Source of the DNA: Candidatus Delongbacteria bacterium
GTDB taxonomy: Bacteria > UBA4055
Length of the DNA: 7,394 bases
Assembly (NCBI GenBank): GCA_016937995.1
Contig: JAFGVM010000080.1
Coordinates: forward strand, 1-7,394
Direction: 5' to 3'
Shown piece after piece: positions 1 through 7,026 of this stretch. Numbering within the stretch: the first letter of the stretch is position 1; every line of letters begins with the position of its first letter. Under the pieces are notes generated by a model, which was not told the origin of the DNA, did no database searches, and saw only the letters and a list, made by a program, of their open reading frames with translations. The translations under genes were made by a program, and so were the position numbers.

Positions 1-765
1 TACTTTTCTGATCTCGTCTGAATTAACAACGATCTCTTTTGGAAGACCGGCAATAAGGTCTCTTCCTTTCGCAATATATGTAAGCTCTTGTTCAAGTTCA
101 TAGGCAGATCCGATACTGATCTTTATCTTTTCAGCAGTTCTTTCGCCGATAAGAAGTTTGTAATGTGATCTCATGAATTCAACGATTGCCTGATTCATTT
201 TATTTCCGGCTATTCTGATTGAATTCTCTGAAACTATACCGCTCAAAGAAATAACAGCGATCTCTGTTGTTCCTCCGCCTATATCTACAACCATTGATCC
301 TTCAGGCTCATCAACAGGTAGTCCAACACCAAGAGCTGCAGCCATTGGCTCGGAAATTAAAAATACTTCTCTTGCCCCTGCATTTTCAGCAGCACTTCTG
401 ATAATTCTTTTTTCAGATTTTGTAACTCCTGATGGAACACACACTATCATTCTGGGTCTACCGCTAAAAGTACCTACTTTAACTTTTTTGATAAATTGCC
501 TGATCATTTCTTCAGCAACTTCATCATCATCGATCACTCCGTCTTTCATAGGTCTGATAGTTCTGATATTCCCGGGGGTTTTACCTTCCATACTTCTGGC
601 TTCAGTTCCGATCGCGACTACTTTTTTTAATCTCTCATCCCATGTTACCACAGAAGGTTCTTCAACAACAATACCTCTTCCTTTGACATAGATAAGTGTG
701 TTTGCTGTTCCAAGATCAATTGCGATATCGTGTGAGAAAAAGCTGAATAATGATAGAAAATCCAT
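1..765 (-). CDS. mreB: Rod shape-determining protein MreB (partial, C-terminus beyond window)
   Basis: Bacterial actin homologue that polymerises under the inner membrane and guides the elongation machinery for peptidoglycan in rod-shaped cells. The first 255 residues are present; the family is usually about 340, so roughly a quarter is missing at the left edge. Visible actin-fold ATP-binding motifs are DLGTANT (17-23, phosphate 1) and VDIGGGTTEIAV (160-171, phosphate 2). RPMKDGVI (71-78), VPSGVT (110-115), SEPMAAALG (138-146) and GERTAEKIK (207-215) are also typical of MreB rather than DnaK or FtsA. The N-terminus MDFLSLFSFF is hydrophobic and could be the membrane-binding segment. The ATG is preceded by AAGGAT five bases upstream. 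It follows purH by 74 nt with no terminator between, so readthrough from the purine genes is likely. One oddity is AGNKMNQAI (186-194), where many MreBs have GD or AGDEMDEAI. The identification is firm. Confidence 0.97.
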   Translation of the reverse strand, partial: MDFLSLFSFFSHDIAIDLGTANTLIYVKGRGIVVEEPSVVTWDERLKKVVAIGTEARSMEGKTPGNIRTIRPMKDGVIDDDEVAEEMIRQFIKKVKVGTFSGRPRMIVCVPSGVTKSEKRIIRSAAENAGAREVFLISEPMAAALGVGLPVDEPEGSMVVDIGGGTTEIAVISLSGIVSENSIRIAGNKMNQAIVEFMRSHYKLLIGERTAEKIKISIGSAYELEQELTYIAKGRDLIAGLPKEIVVNSDEIRKV

Positions 766-839
766 GTTGTATCCTTAAAGTTAAATTTAGAAATTAGAAT
801 TCAGAAGTATTAATTCTTCATTTTCCATTCTCAATTGTT
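766..839 (-). other. AT-rich spacer between purH and mreB with a weak hairpin
   Basis: This 74-nt spacer holds the mreB ribosome binding site (AAGGAT at 771-776) and an AT-rich stretch with competing short inverted repeats: AGAATT (796-801) with AATTCT (812-817), and GAAG (804-807) with CTTC (816-819). Neither stem is GC-rich and no U-run follows on the minus strand, so it does not look like an intrinsic terminator. It may be only an AT-rich linker or a remnant of a short dispersed repeat. No clear promoter for mreB alone was seen. Confidence 0.3.
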
Positions 840-2537
840 TTAGTGTCTAAAGTGTCTATTCCCGGCGAATATCATTCCAATGTCCAGTTCATCACAGGCT
901 TTGATCGAATCAGCATCGTTCATTGAACCGCCGGGTTGAATAATATACTTAATTCCATATTCTGCTGCTGTTCTAACAGAATCATCGTAAGGGAAAAAAG
1001 CATCACTTGCCATTACAGTTTGTTCCGAGATAACTTTTTTAAAGTAATCATCAAAACTTCCTTTAATATTTTTTGAGGTGAACTCATATTCAAGATTTTC
1101 TCTTGCTTTGGTTATTGCCAGTTTCCTGAAAGAATCGACACGGTTAGGTTGACCTGCACCCATTCCAAGAATTGTATATTGCCCATCATCAGTTGATCTG
1201 CAAAGTACAATTGCATTAGATTTTACATGCTTACAGCATTTGTATGAAAATTCTGCAAGTTCTTCCATTTTATTATCAAATTTTTTCTTGGTTACGCAGT
1301 CATATCTTGAAGTTAATTCGTTGTCTGTTGTTTGATATAAATATCCACCATCAATTCTCTTTATTTGAAAATCTTTAGCTTTTTTTGAAGCTCCAATATC
1401 TATTTTTAAAACTCTGACACTCTGAAAACTCTTATTTGTTGTAATGTATTCCATAGCTTCATCTGAAAATGATGGTGCCAGGATCACTTCAACGAATTTT
1501 CTTTTTATTTCTTCCGGGATAAGCTTATTGTTCTCCACTCTGAAAGAAAGATGTTTTACTTCCTTCCCTCTCAAGAACCTTAAGGTCTGCATGTTAAATT
1601 CTGAATTGAAGGCCAATACTGAACCCATTGCTGAAATTGGATCTGCAAACCATGCAACTTCAAGTGCTTCCCTGGAATCCTTTCCTGTAGCAGCACCGCA
1701 AGGATTCATATGTTTAACCACAACTGCTGCCGGATCATCAAACTCAAGCACTGTGTCAAGAGCTGCCTGAGCATCCATATAGTTGTTGTATGACATTTCT
1801 TTTCCCGCTATAAGTTTTGCAGTAGCCAGAGTACCTTCCTGAGAATGTTTGTCTTTGTAAAGAAAACCTTTTTGATGTGAATTCTCTCCATACCTGAGTT
1901 CTTTGCCTTGTTCCAAGAATAAATTTTTCTTAAATTTTTTTGCTAATCTATTCTCAAGATATTCCGAAATTATACTGTCATATTCTGCTGTTCTGCTAAA
2001 GACCTTCAGAGCTAATTCCTCTCTAAGATCCAGGGAAGTTCCTCCATATTTATCATATTCCTCTATAAACCTGTCATAATCAGCAGGATCGGTTATTACT
2101 GTAACGTAATTATAATTTTTAGCACTGCTCCTGAGCATTGTCGGTCCGCCAATGTCAATATTTTCTATTGCATCTTCCAATGTAACATCAGGATCGGAAA
2201 TTGTTTTTTCGAAGGGATAAAGATTTACAACGACAAGATCTATCATCTCAACACCGTTTTGCAGAGCCTCTGACATGTGTGTATCATTCTCTCTTACCGC
2301 AAGAATACCACCATGAACCTTTGGATTCAAAGTTTTGATCCTTCCATCCATCATTTCAGGAAAACCGGTCAATTCTGTTATATCTTTGACCGGTATACCT
2401 TCCGATTTTAAAATCTTATAGGTTCCGCCTGTGGAAAATATCTCTATACCCTTGTCCTCTAAATATTTTGCAAGATCTTCAATGTTCTTTTTATCTGAAA
2501 CAGATATAATTGCCCTTTTTATAGCTGTAAAATTCAA
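840..2537 (-). CDS. purH: Bifunctional AICAR formyltransferase / IMP cyclohydrolase PurH
   Basis: Catalyses the last two steps of IMP synthesis in the cytoplasm: formylation of AICAR with 10-formyl-THF, then ring closure of FAICAR. The N-terminal MGS-like cyclohydrolase domain covers about residues 5-200. By alignment to human ATIC its active-site residues are R66, K68, Y107, D128 and K140 (in DIGGPTMLRSSAKN, 128-141). The transformylase domain follows, with LRYGENSHQ (214-222), the catalytic pair K275-H276 in KHMNPCG, N441, GMGAGQPNRVDS (458-469), D512 in SDAFFPYDD and the usual C-terminal RHFRH. Both activities should therefore be intact. At 565 residues it is about 35 longer than E. coli PurH (529); extra sequence lies near 319-346 and 475-505. 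The start is TTG, two bases after the purN stop, with AGGAGA five bases upstream; the next in-frame ATG (residue 62) is inside the cyclohydrolase domain, so TTG is well supported. Confidence 0.97.
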   Translation of the reverse strand: MNFTAIKRAIISVSDKKNIEDLAKYLEDKGIEIFSTGGTYKILKSEGIPVKDITELTGFPEMMDGRIKTLNPKVHGGILAVRENDTHMSEALQNGVEMIDLVVVNLYPFEKTISDPDVTLEDAIENIDIGGPTMLRSSAKNYNYVTVITDPADYDRFIEEYDKYGGTSLDLREELALKVFSRTAEYDSIISEYLENRLAKKFKKNLFLEQGKELRYGENSHQKGFLYKDKHSQEGTLATAKLIAGKEMSYNNYMDAQAALDTVLEFDDPAAVVVKHMNPCGAATGKDSREALEVAWFADPISAMGSVLAFNSEFNMQTLRFLRGKEVKHLSFRVENNKLIPEEIKRKFVEVILAPSFSDEAMEYITTNKSFQSVRVLKIDIGASKKAKDFQIKRIDGGYLYQTTDNELTSRYDCVTKKKFDNKMEELAEFSYKCCKHVKSNAIVLCRSTDDGQYTILGMGAGQPNRVDSFRKLAITKARENLEYEFTSKNIKGSFDDYFKKVISEQTVMASDAFFPYDDSVRTAAEYGIKYIIQPGGSMNDADSIKACDELDIGMIFAGNRHFRH

Positions 2538-2539
2538 TT

Positions 2540-3121
2540 TTATCTCCTTTCTTCAAGTAACCTGATCGCTTCAGGATAGGCTAAGTGTTCTAATTTTAAT
2601 ACTTTCTTCTGTAGTGATTCCGGTGTATCATCAACTGATACTTCGACCTTCTTCTGTAACAAAATTTCACCGTTGTCATAAATATCATCAACAAAATGAA
2701 TTGTCGGACCTGAATATTTCTCACCTGCATCAATTACTGATTTGTGAACATTAATCCCGTACATTCCTTTACCTCCGAACTTTGGTAATAAGGCAGGATG
2801 AATATTGAGTATCCTCCTTGAATATTTATCAGTGACCTCTTTAGGAAGTTTCTTTATGTATCCTGCTAGAACAATGAGGTCCACATTATGCTTCTCAAGT
2901 AAATCTAATTGCATACTGACAAATTCTTTTCTGGGCATTTCTTTTCGCGGGATCACGGCAGTTTCTATTCCGAGAGAAGCTGGATATTCTAACCCACTTG
3001 CATCTTTGTTTGCGATTACCAATACAACCTCAGAAGCTATCTTTTTTTGTAAGCTGTAGTCTAATATTGCTTTAAGATTGCTTCCTGAACCGGAAATATA
3101 TGCTGCTATTCTATATTTCAA
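2540..3121 (-). CDS. purN: Phosphoribosylglycinamide formyltransferase PurN
   Basis: Folate-dependent GAR transformylase, step 3 of de novo purine synthesis: transfers formyl from 10-formyl-THF to glycinamide ribonucleotide in the cytoplasm. It is 193 residues, close to the usual 190-210, and a single formyl-transferase domain. ISGSGSNLKAI (9-19) is the phosphate-binding loop after the first strand. NIHPALLP (106-113) supplies catalytic N106 and H108, and D146 in HFVDDIYDNGEIL (142-154) aligns with E. coli D144. KFGGKGMYG (114-122) is typical of PurN. The start is TTG: an in-frame TAG lies two codons upstream and no ATG, GTG or other TTG sits before the first beta strand. The ribosome binding site is weak (AGAAG, more than 10 bases away). 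It is first in the purN-purH(-mreB) group, which is translationally tight, and uses the same one-carbon donor as PurH. Confidence 0.96.
   Translation of the reverse strand: MKYRIAAYISGSGSNLKAILDYSLQKKIASEVVLVIANKDASGLEYPASLGIETAVIPRKEMPRKEFVSMQLDLLEKHNVDLIVLAGYIKKLPKEVTDKYSRRILNIHPALLPKFGGKGMYGINVHKSVIDAGEKYSGPTIHFVDDIYDNGEILLQKKVEVSVDDTPESLQKKVLKLEHLAYPEAIRLLEERR
2543..2548 (-). promoter_or_regulatory. purH Shine-Dalgarno inside the purN 3' end
   Basis: On the minus strand the sequence reads AAAGGAGATAAAATTG. AGGAGA is formed by the last two purN codons (AGG AGA) just before the TAA stop, five bases ahead of the purH TTG. It decides the non-ATG start of purH and implies translational coupling of the two genes. 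Confidence 0.8.
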
Positions 3122-3153
3122 TTTCTAGTTTCTTCTGATTAATTCAGTATTGA

Positions 3154-3182
3154 AAAATATGTTAATATTACTACAAAGTCAA
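3154..3182 (-). promoter_or_regulatory. Candidate sigma-70-type promoter for purN-purH-mreB
   Basis: On the minus strand, TTGACT (3177-3182) is followed 17 bases later by TATTTT (3154-3159). The -35 matches consensus at five of six bases and the -10 at four. It lies just downstream of the acd terminator and would start transcription about 25 bases before the purN TTG. In AT-rich DNA such matches arise by chance, so this is a candidate only. No PurR-box or riboswitch-like structure was seen in the short leader. Confidence 0.4.
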
Positions 3183-3207
3183 CGTATTATTAATTACATG
3201 CAAGTTG

Positions 3208-3239
3208 AAAAAAATAAAGCCCTGAATTCAGGGCTTTAT
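3208..3239 (-). terminator. Intrinsic terminator of the etfB-etfA-acd operon
   Basis: Positions 3214-3239 form a perfect 26-bp inverted repeat centred on GAATTC, with core arms GCCCTGAA and TTCAGGGC. On the minus strand it is followed directly by a run of seven T (3208-3214), after the acd stop codon at 3245-3247. This is a textbook Rho-independent terminator for leftward transcription. On the plus strand the downstream T-run is poor, so it is probably one-directional. It separates the Etf operon from purN. Confidence 0.9.
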
Positions 3240-3244
3240 AAAAT

Positions 3245-4987
3245 TTAAATGGACAACGTTTTATATAATCCAAGATCATCGCGATCAATAGTTTTGATCT
3301 TATTGAATTTTTCTGTGTTCTCAGGTTGACCTTTCTTGATGAACAATTCAGCCATAGGTTTGTACTTGATATCCCTGTCTGCATCCAGCACAAGAAGATG
3401 ACCCATTATGATATTTCCAGCCATTTCGACCAGTCTTCTAGCATGAAAATCTAAAAATTCATTATCCTCCGGAGCTTCAGCAATTCTCATCGCTTCAACA
3501 TATTCATTTTTCATCTCTTTAAGGTGCTTGTTCAGATACTCCAGTTCAGGTGATATTTTCTCATTCTGGTATTCTTCCATCATTTCAGTGAAAAGACCAC
3601 TGGTCACACCTCTGATAGCTGCAACGACCTGCAGTTGAGTAGTACCTTCGTAAATAGTTGTTATCCTGGCATCTCTGTATAGTCTTTCAACCGGAAAATC
3701 CTTCATGAATCCGGTCCCGCCATGGATCTGGATAGCATCATATGCTATTGAATTACAATATTCACTCGTCAGACCTTTCAGAAGAGGAGTATAAAAGTCA
3801 GCTCTTCTCTTATACTTTTTCATATCCTGTTTTTCTTCATTGGACAACTTACGCTCGGCTTCAATATCCTCGTAGACCTTGTACATATCCACGAATCTGG
3901 AAGTCTCGTATAAAAGTGATCTTCCGGCAGCTATTTTTACTTTCATATCTGTGAGCATTTCATAAACACCCGGGAATTGATCTATCGTTTTACCGAATTG
4001 TACTCTTTCTTTTGCATATTTCAAAGCTTCCCGGTATGCTGCTTCTGAAATACCGATAGACTGGGATCCAATACCCAGTCTTGCCCCGTTCATTAAAGCC
4101 ATAACATATTTTATCAGACCGAATTTTCTCTTTCCAACTAAAATACATGGTGAATCCTTAAAAACCATTTCACAAGTAGGTGATCCGTGGATACCCATTT
4201 TATTCTCGATCCTTCTTATCTGGACAGTATCATCTCTGTCATAAAGGAACATTGATAGACCTCTGCCATCCTTAGTTCCATCCTCAGATCTTGCAAGTAC
4301 CAGTGATAACTCAGCATTTCCGTTAGTGATAAATCTTTTTACACCATTCAGTTTCCATGTATTAGCTTTTTCATCAAAATGAGCTTTTAAATTAACTGCC
4401 TGAAGATCTGATCCTGCATCAGGCTCAGTAAGGATCATTGCTCCGGTTGATTCCCCTGATGAAAATCTGTGTAGAAAGTTCTTCTTTGTTTCATCATCAG
4501 CAAATTCGTAAACTGTCTCTCCTATATCCTGAAGTCCGAACAGGTTCATTAAACTGGCGTCACCTCTTGAGACCATTTCCACAGCCATATTGTAGGCTGT
4601 TGCAGGAAAGTTTAGTCCACCATATCTTCTTGGTAATGTCATTCCTGTAAGTCTTGCCTGTTTTAAAGCTTTCATATTTTCTACAGTACCGCTTGCATAA
4701 TGAACTCTATTATTCTCAAGTCTTGGACCCTCCTCATCGACTCCTTCAGCATTAGGAGCTATAATATCTCCGCAGATTTCACCTACAATGGTCAATACTT
4801 CACTGTAATTATCTATCGCATCTTCAAAATTATATGGTTTAATATCACATGGGTCAATATTATCATTCCCATAATTTTCAGTTTCAAAGATCTTATAATT
4901 TCTCTCTTTCAGATCCACAATAGGTTTCATTTTCGGATTATTTAAATGAAACTTGATATCTTCATTGTCTGTATAAAAGTTTGCCAT
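3245..4987 (-). CDS. Acyl-CoA dehydrogenase, long (580-residue) form
   Basis: FAD enzyme that makes the alpha-beta double bond in an acyl-CoA and hands the electrons to Etf; cytoplasmic, no signal peptide. An N-terminal segment (1-60) of the kind found in ~570-600-residue bacterial dehydrogenases precedes the three-part catalytic core (about 60-455). Family signature 1 is AMILTEPDAGSD (183-194), signature 2 is QIHGGTGF (420-427) running to LYRDA (436-440). E447 in IYEGTTQ is the likely catalytic base, so it should be active. NKMGIHGSP (262-270) is also conserved. Residues about 460-580 are a helical C-terminal extension absent from ~380-residue enzymes such as butyryl-CoA dehydrogenase. It follows etfA by 12 nt, with AGAGGT before its ATG, and ends the operon. 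It closely resembles, from memory, the dehydrogenase that accompanies etfBA in Bacteroidota. Chain length or branched/aryl substrate cannot be read from sequence. Confidence 0.93.
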   Translation of the reverse strand: MANFYTDNEDIKFHLNNPKMKPIVDLKERNYKIFETENYGNDNIDPCDIKPYNFEDAIDNYSEVLTIVGEICGDIIAPNAEGVDEEGPRLENNRVHYASGTVENMKALKQARLTGMTLPRRYGGLNFPATAYNMAVEMVSRGDASLMNLFGLQDIGETVYEFADDETKKNFLHRFSSGESTGAMILTEPDAGSDLQAVNLKAHFDEKANTWKLNGVKRFITNGNAELSLVLARSEDGTKDGRGLSMFLYDRDDTVQIRRIENKMGIHGSPTCEMVFKDSPCILVGKRKFGLIKYVMALMNGARLGIGSQSIGISEAAYREALKYAKERVQFGKTIDQFPGVYEMLTDMKVKIAAGRSLLYETSRFVDMYKVYEDIEAERKLSNEEKQDMKKYKRRADFYTPLLKGLTSEYCNSIAYDAIQIHGGTGFMKDFPVERLYRDARITTIYEGTTQLQVVAAIRGVTSGLFTEMMEEYQNEKISPELEYLNKHLKEMKNEYVEAMRIAEAPEDNEFLDFHARRLVEMAGNIIMGHLLVLDADRDIKYKPMAELFIKKGQPENTEKFNKIKTIDRDDLGLYKTLSI

Positions 4988-4999
4988 TTTATATTACCT

Positions 5000-6019
5000 C
5001 TACTTTGACTGTTCTTTGTAATATTTTATCATTTTCGGGATTATGGAGTTGAAGTCACCGACTATAGCGATATCAGCTAATTTATTGATCGGAGCTTCCG
5101 GATCAATATTTATAGAAATTATCTGTGATGAGTTTTCCATACCCGCAGTATGTTGAATAGCCCCGGAAATACCAACTGCAATGTATAGTTTCGGTCTCAC
5201 GGTTATACCTGTCTGACCTACCTGTCTTTCGTGTTCCACAAAACCTGCATCAACAGCAGCTCTGGACGCACCTACCTCAGCACCTATCACCTTTGCAAAT
5301 TCATTAAGAAGCTTGAAACCATCCGGAGAACCTATTCCAAATCCGCCCGATACTATTATTTGTGCGCCTGACAGATTTACTTTTCTTGGTTCTATGTGCC
5401 TTTCGATGATCTTTACTGCAAAGTTCACACTATTCAATATATTTTTTACGTCAAGTTCAACTATCTCGCTAATGTAGTTATTTGAGACTATCTCCTTCTT
5501 CATCACACCTTCTCTCACAGTTGCCATTTGAGGTTTGGTCTCCGGATTTACGATGGTTGCAACTATATTACCCCCGAATGCGGGTCTTATCTGATATAAA
5601 AGGTCTTTATACACGTTTTTGGTCTTGGCATCTGTGTATTCACCGATCACAAGGTCTGTACAGTCCGCGGTCAGACCACATTTCAAAGTAGAAGCTATCC
5701 TCGGAGCAAGGTCTCTACCTATCGAGGTTGCACCTACAAGCACAATTTGAGGTTTGCACTCTTCTAATATTTTCTCAAACACTGCGGTATGCGGTAATGT
5801 TGTATATGGAAATAATCTGCCGTCAACAGCTTTATATATAACATCGACCCCATAAGGTTTGATAGAATTTACAAGTTGGTCCAGGCCATTACCAATAATA
5901 GCAGCTTCAAGTTTACATCCCAGCTCATTCGCAAGCTTTCTTCCTTTAGAAAGTAATTCTATGCTCACATCCGCTACTTTTTGCTCCTCGACCTCACAAT
6001 AAACTAATACATTATTCAC
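5000..6019 (-). CDS. etfA: Electron transfer flavoprotein alpha subunit EtfA
   Basis: Large subunit of Etf; carries the FAD that moves electrons between acyl-CoA dehydrogenase and the next acceptor. It has 339 residues, slightly above the usual 310-335. The N-terminal nucleotide-fold domain (1-200) contains ATSIGRDLAPRIA (97-109), LTADCTDL (116-123) and RPAFGGNI (145-152). The C-terminal FAD domain (about 210-335) has SGGFGIG (224-230), GASRAAVDAGF (250-260), QVGQTG (266-271) and the family signature LYIAVGISGAIQHTAGM (278-294). No 4Fe-4S cluster motif is present. The start is GTG, three bases after the etfB stop; GGGG from the etfB end may act as a weak ribosome site, which suggests coupled translation. 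A nearby ATG overlaps the GTG but is out of frame. It sits between etfB and acd, as expected for a working complex. Confidence 0.96.
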   Translation of the reverse strand: MNNVLVYCEVEEQKVADVSIELLSKGRKLANELGCKLEAAIIGNGLDQLVNSIKPYGVDVIYKAVDGRLFPYTTLPHTAVFEKILEECKPQIVLVGATSIGRDLAPRIASTLKCGLTADCTDLVIGEYTDAKTKNVYKDLLYQIRPAFGGNIVATIVNPETKPQMATVREGVMKKEIVSNNYISEIVELDVKNILNSVNFAVKIIERHIEPRKVNLSGAQIIVSGGFGIGSPDGFKLLNEFAKVIGAEVGASRAAVDAGFVEHERQVGQTGITVRPKLYIAVGISGAIQHTAGMENSSQIISINIDPEAPINKLADIAIVGDFNSIIPKMIKYYKEQSK

Positions 6020-6022
6020 ATT

Positions 6023-6898
6023 CTACCCCAATGTATGATTATTTATTAAATCACCAATTAATTCCTTTATGTCACTGTCTACATCACCGATCCTTTTGGA
6101 ATCTTTTGCTGTATGAACGACATTTTCTATATTCTTAACTTTTGTCGGAGATCCCATTAGACCTATCTTATCCACATCACAATCCAGATCATCCAAACTT
6201 ATCTCTTCTATTTTTAAAAAAGCTCTGTTCCTTATCTCTTCACCAAGATAATCATCATCAAGTGTTTGAAGTTCAGTAGAAGTTTTTGCATGCTTGAATT
6301 TCATTAAAAGTTTTGCATTTTTTGGTCTACAGGGAGCTGCTGACCCGTGAACTGTCACTAAAAGAGGCAAAGTGCTCTCAACCTCTTCAACACCTCTCTC
6401 CAATCTTCTCTTGATGGTAATTTTGTCTTTTGTTATTGAAGTTATCTCTTCTGCATAAGTTACTTGCGGGATATTCAACTTTTCTGCAGTTTGAGGTCCA
6501 ACCTGTGCAGTATCACCATCTATAGCCTGTCTGCCTGATATTATCAGATCATACGGTGCAAATTTTTCCACTGCTTTGGAAAGTACATATGATGTCGCCA
6601 GTGTATCCGCTCCTGCAAATCTTCGATCAGTGATCAAATAACCTTTATCAGCGTTTCTGAAAAGACTCTCTCTTATGATATCTGCTGCTCTTGGTGGTCC
6701 CATAGTTAAAATTATTACTTCAGTGCCTGGATTGTTATCCTTTATCTGCAACGCCTGTTCCAATGCATTGAGATCTTCAGGATTAAATATTGCCGGTAAA
6801 GCTGAACGGTTTACAGTTCCGTCAGCTTTCATTGCATCATTGCCCACGTTCCTTGTGTCAGGTACCTGTTTAGCAAGTACAATTATTTTAAAAGCCAT
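6023..6898 (-). CDS. etfB: Electron transfer flavoprotein beta subunit EtfB
   Basis: Small subunit of Etf, first gene of the operon. It has 291 residues, longer than the common 250-265, with extra sequence between about 200 and 245. Visible motifs are KQVPDT (10-15), NPEDLNALEQAL (39-50), MGPPRAADIIRE (66-77), SGRQAIDGDTAQVGP (121-135), RRLERGVEEVE (164-174) and GLMGSPTKV (246-254). The 127-135 stretch DGDTAQVGP matches EtfB proteins that bind a second FAD or interact with NADH, whereas mitochondrial-type EtfB has a DDDCNQTG-like sequence that binds AMP. This points to an NAD-linked, possibly electron-bifurcating Etf, but no ferredoxin or Etf-quinone oxidoreductase gene is in view to support it. 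The ATG is preceded by a strong GGAGGGG. The C-terminus NHTLG resembles Bacteroidota EtfB from memory. Identification firm; redox mode uncertain. Confidence 0.96.
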   Translation of the reverse strand: MAFKIIVLAKQVPDTRNVGNDAMKADGTVNRSALPAIFNPEDLNALEQALQIKDNNPGTEVIILTMGPPRAADIIRESLFRNADKGYLITDRRFAGADTLATSYVLSKAVEKFAPYDLIISGRQAIDGDTAQVGPQTAEKLNIPQVTYAEEITSITKDKITIKRRLERGVEEVESTLPLLVTVHGSAAPCRPKNAKLLMKFKHAKTSTELQTLDDDYLGEEIRNRAFLKIEEISLDDLDCDVDKIGLMGSPTKVKNIENVVHTAKDSKRIGDVDSDIKELIGDLINNHTLG

Positions 6899-6900
6899 TT

Positions 6901-6907
6901 CCCCTCC
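6901..6907 (-). promoter_or_regulatory. Strong Shine-Dalgarno of etfB
   Basis: GGAGGGG lies two bases (four from GGAGG) before the etfB ATG on the minus strand. It is the strongest ribosome site in the window and argues for an organism that uses Shine-Dalgarno initiation, unlike most classical Bacteroidia. Confidence 0.75.
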
Positions 6908-6954
6908 GACTTTATTTATCTATGTTAATATTTTCACTTCCTACCGAATTGTTG

Positions 6955-6983
6955 AATATATAAAAAATACAATATTATGGCAA
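6955..6983 (-). promoter_or_regulatory. Candidate promoter for etfB-etfA-acd
   Basis: On the minus strand, TTGCCA (6978-6983) and TATATT (6955-6960) are separated by 17 bases. Each hexamer matches the sigma-70 consensus at five of six positions. Transcription would begin near 6948, leaving a leader of about 50 nt before etfB. No other signal in the divergent region fits this direction as well. Confidence 0.55.
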
Positions 6984-6987
6984 CTTC

Positions 6988-7006
6988 AAAATTCGACCAA
7001 ATTCAC
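6988..7006. promoter_or_regulatory. Possible operator: 10-bp-spaced AAATTC repeats in the divergent region
   Basis: AAATTC occurs at 6989-6994 and again at 6999-7004, one helical turn apart, and a related AACTTC lies at 6982-6987. The inner part also forms a loose dyad (AATT, six bases... AATT). It sits immediately upstream of the candidate etfB -35 and between the two divergent promoters, where a regulator could act. AT-rich chance repetition is an equal explanation. Confidence 0.2.
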
Positions 7007-7026
7007 AAAACCCTATTCCTATTATC

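Noticed and set aside
1444-1770. 108-codon plus-strand open frame within purH
   Set aside because: It is a complementary-strand shadow of conserved PurH residues, including the region of the catalytic KHMNPCG.
3214-3239. Perfect palindrome considered as a regulator binding site or a bidirectional terminator
   Set aside because: Its position just after the acd stop and the seven-T run on the minus strand fit a one-directional intrinsic terminator; both flanking genes are on the same strand.
3190-3393. Short minus-strand open frame over the acd 3' end and the terminator
   Set aside because: It overlaps the acd coding end in another frame and runs through the terminator hairpin; no motif and no ribosome site.
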